The notes below the pieces were generated by a model that saw nothing but the letters and a program-made list of their open reading frames with translations, made no database searches and was not told the DNA's origin. The position numbers and the translations under genes are program-made. Positions 35,181-42,996 of a stretch of DNA of 64,000 nt are shown here, piece after piece (position 1 is the first letter of the stretch; each line of letters begins with the position of its first letter). The stretch lies in NCBI RefSeq assembly GCF_016862455.1, contig NZ_BOMZ01000083.1, positions 59,825 to 123,824 on the forward strand. The letters run 5' to 3'. This stretch comes from Actinoplanes utahensis (GTDB taxonomy: Bacteria; Actinomycetota; Actinomycetes; Mycobacteriales; Micromonosporaceae).

Positions 35181-36773
35181 TTGGGCGTGCCGCCGCAGGT
35201 TCTGGCGATCGACCTCGGGACGTCGGGGATGAAGGCCGCGCTCGTCGCGGCCGACGGCACGGTGACCGGCTGGGCCGAACGGCCGGTCCCGCTGGTCGTG
35301 CTGCCCGGCGGCGGCGCCGAGCAGGATCCGGTCGCCTGGTGGGACGCGCTCGCCGAGGTCGTCGCCGATCTCGGCCGGCTCTTCCCCGGCCACCTGCGCG
35401 CGGTGACCACGATCTGCTCGTCCACACAGGGCGAGGGCACGATCGCGGTGGACGCGTCCGGAGACCCGCTGACCAGGTGCATCAGCTGGCTGGACATGCG
35501 CGGGGCGGCTCATCTGCGCCGGCAGTTCGGGGGGTTCCCGGCCTACCAGGGCATGTCCGTCGCCAAGATCGCACGCTGGCTGCGGCTCACCGGCGGCATG
35601 CCGTCGGTGACCGGCAAGGATCCGGCCGCGCACATGCTGCTGATCCGCGACGAGATGCCGGAGGTCTACGACCGGACCGCGACGTTCCTCAACGTCCTCG
35701 ACTGGATCAACCTGAGACTCACCGGCCGCACGGTGGCGACCGTCGACTCGATCCTCACCTCGTGGGTCACCGACAACCGCCGCGCCGGCGACATCCGGTA
35801 CTCCCCGTCGCTGGTCGCGGCCAGCGGGATCGACCGGGACAAGTTCCCGCCGATCGTGCGATGCACCGAGGTGATCGGCACCCTCACCCCCCGGGCCGCC
35901 GATCACCTCGGTCTCCCCGCATCCGTCCGGGTCGTCGCGGGCGCGATCGACAACACCGCCGCCGCGATCGGCGCCGGCACCATCGGCGACAACGAGGCCC
36001 ACCTCTACCTGGGCACCTCGTCGTGGATCGCCGCGCACGTGCCGAAGAAGAAGACCGACGTGCTGACCGGGATCGCGTCCATCCCGTGCGCGATCCCGGA
36101 CCGCTACCTGATGACCGCGCTGCAGGCCACCGCCGGGGCGAACCTGACCTGGCTCCGCGACAAGATCGTGGAGTACGACGACCCGATCGTCAGCGCCGGC
36201 CACGTCAGCCGCGACGAGGGCACCATCTTCGACGCCTTTGACAAGATCATCCCCTCGGTCCCGGCCGGCGCCAACGGCGTCCTCTACACCCCCTGGCTGT
36301 ACGGGGAACGCGCTCCCGTGGACGATCCCCACCTGCGCGCCGCCTTCCTCAACATCTCCCTCGACACCACCCGCTCCGACCTGCTGCGGGCCGTCTTCGA
36401 GGGCGTCGCGCTGAACACCCGCTGGCTGGCCGGAGCCGTCGACCGGTTCCTCGGCGCGCCCGTCCCGTCGATGGTGATCACCGGCGGCGCCGCCCGCTCC
36501 GAATCGTGGTGCCAGATCTTCGCCGACGTCCTCGGCATCGAGATCCGCCGTGACGCCAACCCGGTCATCGTCAACGCCCGCGGCGCAGGCTGGATCGGCG
36601 CGGTCGGCACCGGGATGATCTCGTTCACCGACATCCCGGCCCTGGCCCGCAACGACCACGTCTACACGCCGGGTCCCGAGCACAGCCGCTACCTGGAGAT
36701 CTACGACATCTACCAGGACCTGCACAAACGACTGGCCCCGGTCTACCGCCGCCTGAACCGGCCGACCACCTGA
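35181..36773 (+). CDS. FGGY-family carbohydrate kinase
   Basis: A 530-residue sugar kinase. The N-terminal phosphate motif AIDLGTSGMKAALVAADG, the substrate-region CISWLDMRGAAHL, and the C-terminal LYLGTSSWIAAH and ITGGAARSESWCQIFADVLG define two FGGY domains. It phosphorylates a pentose, sugar alcohol or similar substrate, resembling xylulokinase overall. TTG at 35181 starts one base after the aldolase-aminotransferase stop, so the two are translated together; GTG 35187 is an alternative. Logically the kinase supplies a phosphorylated substrate to the fused aldolase (inference). Confidence 0.9.
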   Translation: MGVPPQVLAIDLGTSGMKAALVAADGTVTGWAERPVPLVVLPGGGAEQDPVAWWDALAEVVADLGRLFPGHLRAVTTICSSTQGEGTIAVDASGDPLTRCISWLDMRGAAHLRRQFGGFPAYQGMSVAKIARWLRLTGGMPSVTGKDPAAHMLLIRDEMPEVYDRTATFLNVLDWINLRLTGRTVATVDSILTSWVTDNRRAGDIRYSPSLVAASGIDRDKFPPIVRCTEVIGTLTPRAADHLGLPASVRVVAGAIDNTAAAIGAGTIGDNEAHLYLGTSSWIAAHVPKKKTDVLTGIASIPCAIPDRYLMTALQATAGANLTWLRDKIVEYDDPIVSAGHVSRDEGTIFDAFDKIIPSVPAGANGVLYTPWLYGERAPVDDPHLRAAFLNISLDTTRSDLLRAVFEGVALNTRWLAGAVDRFLGAPVPSMVITGGAARSESWCQIFADVLGIEIRRDANPVIVNARGAGWIGAVGTGMISFTDIPALARNDHVYTPGPEHSRYLEIYDIYQDLHKRLAPVYRRLNRPTT

Positions 36774-36915
36774 ACCGGCCGGCCCTCGGAAGGCCGGCCC
36801 TCGGAATCGGGCGGACCTCGGAATCCGCCGGCCGTCGGAATCGGCCGGCTTCTGAATCAGCCGGCCTTTGAGACGGCCGACCTTCAACGCCGGCCTTGAG
36901 ACGGCCGGTCACCTC
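36774..36915. repeat. Decaying GGCCGGCC-TCGGAA repeat array
   Basis: Seven or eight imperfect 15-18-bp units related to GGCCGGCCCTCGGAA run directly after the kinase stop. The remaining ~260 bp to the next gene hold a hairpin and an operator-like palindrome but no credible gene. Confidence 0.75.
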
Positions 36916-36986
36916 GGCCAGCCGGCCGACCGAATCGTCCCGAGGCCGCCGAGCCGCCACTCGCGCCCCCGGGCGCCCATCCCTTC

Positions 36987-37031
36987 GGTGTGGGGTGTTC
37001 GGGCGCGCACAGCGGCAGAACACCCCACACC
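36987..37031. terminator. Hairpin with 14-bp perfect arms
   Basis: GGTGTGGGGTGTTC pairs with GAACACCCCACACC around a 17-nt GC-rich loop. It could terminate the kinase operon, though it lies 210 bp past the stop; a mobile repeat is the alternative. Confidence 0.5.
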
Positions 37032-37133
37032 GGACGTCCCGCGCCCGGCACCTTCAAGATCATCCGAAAGGACGGCGAAGTCCGGCCGTTCGCCGCTGTC
37101 CCGCAGCGGGCGGGTAGTGCGGGGTGGCCTGGC

Positions 37134-37145
37134 TACCGATCGGTA
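37134..37145. promoter_or_regulatory. TACCGATCGGTA palindrome in the promoter of the PotD-like gene
   Basis: A perfect 12-bp palindrome of the TetR-operator type lies 19 bp before TAGCTT (likely -10), so a bound repressor would cover the -35 region of the gene at 37177. Confidence 0.6.
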
Positions 37146-37176
37146 ATCCGGACGAAATCGCCTAGCTTTGAAGATC

Positions 37177-38436
37177 ATGATCGACCGGATCCTCCCCCGC
37201 CACGCCACCGACCCCGCCCTGCTCCGCGGACTGTCCCAGCGCCGCCTGGGCCGCCGCGACGCGCTCCGCATCGGTGGCCTGTCCGCGCTCGGGGCCGCGC
37301 TGGCCGCCTGCGGCGTCGAGGGCAAGGGCGAGCCGGACGCACCGACCGCCTCCTCGATCGCCACCTTCTGGGACGGCAAGGTCAAGAACGGCCGGGTCGA
37401 CTTCGCGAACTGGCCGCTCTACATGGACCCGGCCAAGCCCGAACTGGCCGCGTTCACCAAGCGGACCGGCATCCAGGTGAACTACCAGGAGGTCATCCAG
37501 GAGATGGCTCCCTGGTTCGCCAAGGTGCAGCCGCAGCTGTCGGCGAGGCAGCCGATCGGCTTCGACCTCATGGTGATCACCAACGGCATCCAGTTCGGCC
37601 AGTTCCGGGCGGCCGGCTTCCTCGCCCCGCTCGACCACTCCCGCCTGCCGAACTTCGCCAAGAACGCCGCACCCAAGTACACCCAGGAGTCCTTCGACCC
37701 GGCGAACGTGTTCAGCGTCCCGTGGGCGTCCGGCATCACCGGCATCGCCTACGACCCCGCCAAGGTCAAGCGCCCGATCACCAAGCTGGCCGACCTGTGG
37801 GACCCGGCGTACAAGGGCCGGGTCGGCATGATGTCCGACCCCACCGAGCTGGCGAACTTCGGCCTGCTCGCCGAAGGCATCACCCCCGGCGAGTCCGGCG
37901 AGGCCGACTGGAAGAAGGCCGCCGCCCGGCTCCAGCGGCAGAAGGACGCCGGCATCGTGCGCAACTACTACGAACAGGACTACCTGGACGCTCTCGGCAA
38001 GGGCGAGATCTGGATCTCCCAGGCCTGGTCCGGCGACATCTTCCAGAAGAACCTCTCCGAGGGCACGAACCTGAAGTTCGTGATCCCGCAGGAGGGCGGG
38101 ACGATCTGGACGGACAACTTCGCCATCCCGGTCACCGCCGCCAACCCGGTCGACGCCCTGATGCTCATCGACTTCTTCTACGAGATCGAGAACGCCGCGT
38201 CACTCGCCGAGTACATCAACTACGTCTGCCCGGTGCCCGCCGCGCAGGCCCAGATCCGCAAGGACGCCGCCGCGCTCACCGCCGACATGCGCGACGAGAT
38301 GCTGGCCGTCGCGGCGAGCCCGCTGGTGTTCCCCACCGACGACGACTACCGGAAGCTGCACTACTACGTCGGCTTCGACACCGCCGAGGAGCAGCGGGAC
38401 TTCAACCGTCTCTTCGAGCCGATCGTGCTGAGCTGA
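37177..38436 (+). CDS. PotD/PotF-like ABC transporter substrate-binding lipoprotein
   Basis: A 419-residue secreted protein. The N-terminus has RRDALRIGGLSALGAALAAC: a twin-arginine-like motif followed by a lipobox. The mature part is a bacterial solute-binding protein of the spermidine/putrescine group (VDFANWPLYMDPAKPELAAF, PWASGITGIAYDPAKV, WDPAYKGRVGMMSDPTELAN, IPQEGGTIWTDNFAIP). The ligand may be a polyamine or another small cation. No permease or ATPase gene follows, so the transporter partners are elsewhere. TAGCTT lies 8 bp before the ATG, so the message may be leaderless; TTG 37168 is an alternative start. Confidence 0.88.
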   Translation: MIDRILPRHATDPALLRGLSQRRLGRRDALRIGGLSALGAALAACGVEGKGEPDAPTASSIATFWDGKVKNGRVDFANWPLYMDPAKPELAAFTKRTGIQVNYQEVIQEMAPWFAKVQPQLSARQPIGFDLMVITNGIQFGQFRAAGFLAPLDHSRLPNFAKNAAPKYTQESFDPANVFSVPWASGITGIAYDPAKVKRPITKLADLWDPAYKGRVGMMSDPTELANFGLLAEGITPGESGEADWKKAAARLQRQKDAGIVRNYYEQDYLDALGKGEIWISQAWSGDIFQKNLSEGTNLKFVIPQEGGTIWTDNFAIPVTAANPVDALMLIDFFYEIENAASLAEYINYVCPVPAAQAQIRKDAAALTADMRDEMLAVAASPLVFPTDDDYRKLHYYVGFDTAEEQRDFNRLFEPIVLS

Positions 38437-38484
38437 CCCGATAATCGCTTGCCGCCGGCGGCGGCCGCTGGCACCGTCCGCGGG

Positions 38485-38832
38485 ATGGGAGCCCTGGACG
38501 CGGTCGCCGCCCGGGTGGCCGCCGGCAGCACCGTGGAGTTCCGGCCGCGCGGGTCGTCGATGGTGCCGCTGATCCGCAGCGGCGACCCGGTGACGGTCGC
38601 GCCGGCCGATCCGGCCGCCCTCCAGGTCGGTGACATCGTGCTGGCCCGGGTCGCCGGAACGACGTACCTGCATCTGGTCTCCGCCGTCGACCACCCGCAC
38701 CGGCGGGTGCAGATCAGCAACAACCGGGGCCGGGTCAACGGCTGGACCGGCCACTCCCGCGTCTACGGCATCTGCCTCACCGTCGCCGGCCGTCCCCGCC
38801 CGCGCACCGCGGGGAAACAACGGCCGCCATGA
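38485..38832 (+). CDS. S24/S26 peptidase-like small protein
   Basis: A 115-residue protein with the fold of LexA/signal-peptidase-like domains: FRPRGSSMVPLIRSGDPVTV carries the serine position, followed by LQVGDIVLARVAGTTYLHLV and ISNNRGRVNGW. The lysine expected in the catalytic dyad is not apparent (VLARVAGTTY), so it may be inactive or use another residue. No ribosome-binding site is evident; GATAAT at 38442-38447 could be a -10 box. The stop overlaps the ATG of the following pseudogene (ATGA). Confidence 0.75.
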   Translation: MGALDAVAARVAAGSTVEFRPRGSSMVPLIRSGDPVTVAPADPAALQVGDIVLARVAGTTYLHLVSAVDHPHRRVQISNNRGRVNGWTGHSRVYGICLTVAGRPRPRTAGKQRPP

Positions 38833-39442
38833 CGGACACGTAGCTGATCGCCGCGGCCGGTGCGTTCGCCATCCTCCCGGGCATCGACGGCGGACGGGCG
38901 TACGCCTCCTGGACGCCCGCCCCCAGCCCGCTCACCGCGGCGGAGGTCGCCCTGATCGCCCCGGAATGCCGGGACAGCCTGCGCGATCCGGTCCTCGATC
39001 GGGCGTCCGTCGCGCTGGCCGAACGGCATGACGACTACGTCATGCTGTTCCTGCACCACGCCGACCCGGAACGGGCCGGATCCTGCCTGGTCCACAACGT
39101 CCCCGGCAGCGACGAGGTCGACGACGTCCGGGCGGGGGCAGCTCGGGCCCGGCACAGACGGTCACCGGCAGCCGATTCACCCAGGGCGCGATCACCGACT
39201 TCATCGACGCGTCGGTCACCAGCGGCGCGGTCGGCGAGGACGTGGCCGGTGTCACCGTCCGGGCCGGGAGGTTCACCGCCCAGGCGACGGGCGAGGACGG
39301 CCGGTACGTCGTGTGGTGGCCGGGACCGGCGTTCGCCCGCAACCCGGACCGGGAGAGTGGACCACGGCTGATGCTGAGGTACGACATCATCCTGCGCAAC
39401 GGCACCATCATCGCCGACGCCCAGCCGAGCCGCCCCCGCTGA
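38829..39442 (+). pseudogene. Broken gene with in-frame amber codon and frameshift
   Basis: From ATG 38829 the frame reads MTDT, then TAG at 38841-38843, then continues with good coding character (LIAAAGAFAILPGIDGGRAY, YVMLFLHHADPERAGSCLVH) to about 39135. There a run of five G's marks a switch to the +1 frame, which reads GGGSSGPAQTVTGSRFTQGA and GRYVVWWPGPAFARNPDRES and ends at 39442. The whole would be ~200 residues of an uncharacterised secreted or anti-sigma-like protein (low certainty). Two lesions in one gene make sequencing error less likely. Confidence 0.65.
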
Positions 39443-39508
39443 CTTCTCCACAGGCGGACCGGCCGATCGGCTCGATCCACGGCACAATTCCTGAAGTCAC
39501 CGGCCGGG

Positions 39509-39664
39509 ATGCCGAACTATGCCGCCATGCCACGCTTCGAACCCCTCACCTTCCCTGCCGCAAGCCCGCAGGAGCGGATCGTGAAGACCGTCCGGGCACA
39601 CGGCCGCATCATGTACCCACCGGCGAGACCAGAAGAGGATGTGAAGCAGGTCTCAGCGGCGTGA
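39509..39664 (+). CDS. Possible small protein of 51 residues
   Basis: ATG 39509 opens MPNYAAMPRFEPLTFPAASP and continues QERIVKTVRAHGRIMYPPAR to TGA 39662-39664. ATG 39527 is an internal alternative. The charged, non-repetitive composition and codon use look coding, but no ribosome-binding site or known family is evident. Confidence 0.4.
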   Translation: MPNYAAMPRFEPLTFPAASPQERIVKTVRAHGRIMYPPARPEEDVKQVSAA

Positions 39665-39730
39665 CGTCACAGAAGGGCGGGTCGTCCTGTCAAAGAGGGC
39701 GAGCAACGTACAACGGCAAAGGAGTCGGAC

Positions 39731-40204
39731 ATGCAAGCTCGCCTCGATCTGCTCGACAACCCGCACGCCTCCCGGATCCTCAAGCACTTCACCGCGGCCG
39801 GGAGAGCCGTCCAGGACACGGGCCTGCCGGATTCGACCCGTGAGCTGGTGCTGCTGCGGGTCAGCCAGATCAACGGCTGCGCGTTCTGCGTCGACATGCA
39901 CACCAAGGACGCCGCGGCCGCCGGGGAGACCGCGCAGCGCCTGCACCTGGTCGCGGCCTGGCGGGAGGCGACGGTCTTCACCGACGCCGAGCGGGCCGCG
40001 CTCGACCTGGCCGAGCACGGCACCCGGATCGCCGACGGGGCCGGCGGCGTCCCGGACGAGGTGTGGGCGGCCGCCACCAAGCACTACGCCGAGAGTCAGC
40101 TGTTCGCCCTGGTGGCGACGATCGCGACGATCAACGCCTTCAACCGGCTGAACGTGATCACCCAGCAGCCCGCCGGGTGGTACCAGCCGGGTCAATTCGC
40201 GTGA
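39731..40204 (+). CDS. Carboxymuconolactone decarboxylase/AhpD-like protein
   Basis: A 157-residue AhpD-like protein with the redox motif NGCAFCVDMHTKDAAAAG (CxxC plus histidine). It would serve peroxide defence or act as a thiol-dependent reductase. AAGGAG lies 6 bp before the ATG. The stop overlaps the GTG start of the ECF41 sigma factor (GTGA). ECF41 sigma factors are known to be encoded next to, and to control, COE-group genes such as carboxymuconolactone decarboxylases, so this is the expected target. Confidence 0.9.
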   Translation: MQARLDLLDNPHASRILKHFTAAGRAVQDTGLPDSTRELVLLRVSQINGCAFCVDMHTKDAAAAGETAQRLHLVAAWREATVFTDAERAALDLAEHGTRIADGAGGVPDEVWAAATKHYAESQLFALVATIATINAFNRLNVITQQPAGWYQPGQFA

Positions 40205-41160
40205 CCTCGATCGACGACGAGACGGCGGCGGCCGGCTATCGGCCGCTGCTGTTCTCCATCGCCTACGGCATGACCGGTTCCGTCGGTGACGCCGAGGACA
40301 TCGTGCAGGACGCGATGCTGGGCCTGATGCGGGCTCGGCGGGCGGGCACCGACGTCGCCAACGTCAAGGCCTACCTGACGACCGCGGTCACCCGGCTCGG
40401 CATCAACCATCTCGGTTCGGCCCGCAGGCGCCGGGAGACGTATGTGGGCGCCTGGCTCCCCGAGCCGATCGTCATCCCGGTCGGCGAGCCCGGTCCGGCC
40501 GAGCACGCCGAGCTCGCCGATTCGCTGTCGATGGCCTTCCTGGTCCTGTTGGAGGCGCTGTCGCCGGTCGAGCGGGCGGTGTTCATGCTGCGCGAGGTGT
40601 TCGGTTACAGCTATGCCGAGGTGGCCACGGTCGTCGGCAAGTCGGAGGCGAACTGCCGCCAGATCTTCGTCCGCTCCCGCCAGCGGATCACCACCTCCGG
40701 CCGTGACCTCGACACGTCACCGGCCCGCCGAGGGGAGGCCGCCGAGCTGGCCGAGCGGTTCTTCGCGGCGGCGTCCGGCGGCGACATCGACACCCTGCTG
40801 GAGATGCTGGCCCCCGACGTGGTCCTGGTCGGCGACGGCGGCGGCAAGACCCAGGCCCTGTCCACCCCACCAACCGAGCGGCTCGGGATGGCACGGCTGT
40901 TCGCCGGCCTATTCCGCCGCTTCCACCGACTCGGCGTCACCGTCCACCCGGCCTGGGTGAACGGCCGCCCCGGCGCCCTGTTCCGCGACGCCGCCGGCCG
41001 GGTGGCCTCCGTGATCTCCCTGGACATAGCTGACGGCCGTGTCCAGGCCGTCCGCTCCGTCGTCAACCCCGACAAACTCCAGCACCTCGGTCCGGTCTCC
41101 GACGTCGCCCTCCGCCCCACCCCGGCCGACCCACACGTCCCCGCAACCCTCCAGCGATGA
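40201..41160 (+). CDS. sigJ: ECF41-family sigma factor (SigJ-like)
   Basis: A 319-residue sigma factor with regions 2 and 4 (GSVGDAEDIVQDAMLGLMRA, YSYAEVATVVGKSEANCRQI) and a C-terminal SnoaL-like domain. The ECF41 signature motifs are all present: WLPEP (~85), DGGGK (~220) and NPDKL (~295). In this family the extension acts as a built-in regulator that both inhibits and activates the sigma core, replacing an anti-sigma factor. It is coupled to the AhpD-like gene upstream. The gene is followed by a tandem-repeat stretch, not by an obvious terminator. Confidence 0.92.
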   Translation: MTSIDDETAAAGYRPLLFSIAYGMTGSVGDAEDIVQDAMLGLMRARRAGTDVANVKAYLTTAVTRLGINHLGSARRRRETYVGAWLPEPIVIPVGEPGPAEHAELADSLSMAFLVLLEALSPVERAVFMLREVFGYSYAEVATVVGKSEANCRQIFVRSRQRITTSGRDLDTSPARRGEAAELAERFFAAASGGDIDTLLEMLAPDVVLVGDGGGKTQALSTPPTERLGMARLFAGLFRRFHRLGVTVHPAWVNGRPGALFRDAAGRVASVISLDIADGRVQAVRSVVNPDKLQHLGPVSDVALRPTPADPHVPATLQR

Positions 41161-41239
41161 TCATGGCGATCACGGGCTGCCTGATCGAGTCGCGTGATCG
41201 GGCCGCCTGATCGCGGCCACCTGATCCGGCCACCTGATC

Positions 41240-41352
41240 GGGCCGCGTGATCCGGCCGCGTGATCCGGCCGCGTGATCCGGCCGCGTGATCCGGCCGCGT
41301 GATCGGCGCCGCGTGATCGGCGCCGCGTGATCGGCGCCGCGTGATCGGCGCC
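41240..41352. repeat. GTGATC-rich 13/14-bp tandem array
   Basis: About five copies of CCGCGTGATCCGG are followed by four of CGCGTGATCGGCGC; looser units extend back to ~41170. It fills the gap between the sigma gene and the convergent DivIVA gene. Confidence 0.85.
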
Positions 41353-41360
41353 GCGCCGGG

Positions 41361-42293
41361 TCAGGCGCCGCCCAGATCCCGCAGACGCCGGGTGACCTGG
41401 AGCTCCAACCGGTCGCGACAGGTCCGGGCGACTTCGGTCAGGCGGTCGATCTCGGCAAGGGCAGCGGCACGCTGGTCCACCAGATCGCTGACCGCCTCGG
41501 TGTGCCGGTGCCGGGCGTCGCTGTCGATCGTGGAGGCTCGCAGGGCGGCGTCGCTCGTCAGCCGGTCGGCCTTGGTTCGGGCGATGACCAGCAGGCTTCG
41601 TGCGGTGTCACCGGCATCACGCAGGTATTCGTCGGCTGTTCGCCGCGCCAGCGCCACCACACGATCCTCCTGGTCGCCGGCGGGCTTCCGGGCGGTGCGG
41701 GCACGTTCGAGCTCGTCCCGCAGGTCGCGGGCCTGCTGTTCCGCTCGCGCTTGTTCGGCCTTCAGACGCTCCAGCCGGGCCGCGAGCGCAGCCATCTGCC
41801 CCACGCGGGCTGATCGCCGTGGCCCCCGGACGAACGGCTCCCCCGTGGGTTCGCCTCGATCCTCATGCCCGGACAGCCCTTGATCTCCCTGCCGGCGCCC
41901 GGCGGCATCCCCTCCTTCGTGCCGGCGCCCGGCGGCATCCCCACCTTCGTGCCGGCGCCCGGCGGCATCCCCACCTTCGTGCCGGCGCCCGGCCACATCC
42001 TGACTGGCGCGCTGCGCCTCGGAGACCTCCTGATCCCTGCGCCGATTGCCGGCGTGCTCGGTGACAGCGTCCGCCGGGGTGAAGGGACTGTCCTGCGGAG
42101 AGGGTGACGCGAGCACACCGACGGCGGAATGGTCCAGGCGTCCGCGGAGAGCCCGGTTCTCGGCGGTCAGGCGGGCGAACTCCTGGGCGGCACGGTCGAG
42201 GAAAGCGTCGACCGCGACGTCGTCGTAGCCGCGTCTTCCCAGTGCTGGTCTGCGGAACTCCACACTGTTGATGTCCGCCGGGGTGAGAGGCAT
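41361..42293 (-). CDS. DivIVA-domain coiled-coil protein
   Basis: A 310-residue protein. Residues 1-~55 form the DivIVA lipid-binding domain (MPLTPADINSVEFRRPALGR, RGYDDVAVDAFLDRAAQEFA). A 100-residue charged linker contains three 10-residue repeats of AGRRHEGGDA from a 30-bp DNA repeat (41891-41994). Residues ~165-300 are a coiled coil (LERLKAEQARAEQQARDLRD). DivIVA proteins mark curved membranes and steer polar growth or division; the small size suggests an accessory paralogue, not the main Wag31. ATG 42293 has AGGAAG 3 bp upstream. Confidence 0.85.
   Translation of the reverse strand: MPLTPADINSVEFRRPALGRRGYDDVAVDAFLDRAAQEFARLTAENRALRGRLDHSAVGVLASPSPQDSPFTPADAVTEHAGNRRRDQEVSEAQRASQDVAGRRHEGGDAAGRRHEGGDAAGRRHEGGDAAGRRQGDQGLSGHEDRGEPTGEPFVRGPRRSARVGQMAALAARLERLKAEQARAEQQARDLRDELERARTARKPAGDQEDRVVALARRTADEYLRDAGDTARSLLVIARTKADRLTSDAALRASTIDSDARHRHTEAVSDLVDQRAAALAEIDRLTEVARTCRDRLELQVTRRLRDLGGA
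41891..41994. repeat. 30-bp tandem repeat inside the DivIVA gene
   Basis: Just over three near-identical 30-bp units (GGCGGCATCCCCACCTTCGT as part of the unit) encode the AGRRHEGGDA peptide repeat. Both strands are open across the array. Confidence 0.85.
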
Positions 42294-42299
42294 GGGCTT

Positions 42300-42996
42300 C
42301 CTGTCAGTCAGTTCGGTGGCAGCGCACGGCCGGCCGGGTCGGGATCGGCGTTCGCCGGATCGAGTCGGCACCGGCGCTTGCCGGACGGGATCGGCACCGG
42401 CGCGCTACTGGACGGGGTCGGGGCCGGCGTGCTGCCGGGCAGGATCGGAGCTGGCGCGCTACCGGGCGGGATCGGGACCGGCGCGCTACCGGTCACGTCG
42501 GAGACAGCCTGCGGCTGACCGAAACGGAGCCGGCACGCTCCCGATCGGTCGAGACGAGCGCACAACCGGTCAGGTCGAGAGCGACGCCCCACCGGTTCAC
42601 ATCAGGGACAGCACGCGGCGGGCCGACCGGGGCCCGGCCCGCGGCCGGCCAGCCGAGGCCCGGCACGCGGCCGGACGACCGAGGCCCGGCACGCGGCCGG
42701 ACGACCGAGGCCCGGCACGCGGCCGGACGATTCGAAGCCCACTCGCTGCCGGTTCGTACCAGGCCGGCACGCTGGGGACCGGCTCCGAGCAGCGCACAAT
42801 CCGATGGATCGAGGATCGACGGGCTGCCGGGTCACGTCGGAATCCGCACGCGGAGGGCCGGACCGAGGCCGGCGCGTCACCCGCTGGATCGGGATCGACA
42901 CGCTGCCAGGGCCGGCGCGCTACCCCCCGGACCGCGATCGACGCACCGCCGGAGCCGACGCGCTGCCAGCCGGACCGGGACCGCCGCGCCAATGGC
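42300..42996. repeat. Gene-free stretch filled with degenerate tandem repeats
   Basis: Two arrays are visible: ~30-bp units around GGGATCGGCACCGGCGCGCT (42360-42495) and 26-bp units CGGCACGCGGCCGGACGACC (42655-42732, about three copies). Sequence between and after them is a decayed version of the same motifs. Open frames here are compositional and were not called. Confidence 0.75.

Noticed and set aside
39242..39442. Independent 66-residue gene
   Set aside because: It continues the upstream broken frame across a G-run and has no ribosome-binding site; treated as the 3' part of the pseudogene.
42308..42592. 94-residue Pro/Ser/Ala-rich frame upstream of the DivIVA gene
   Set aside because: Composed only of degenerate tandem-repeat translation with no ribosome-binding site; treated as repeat.
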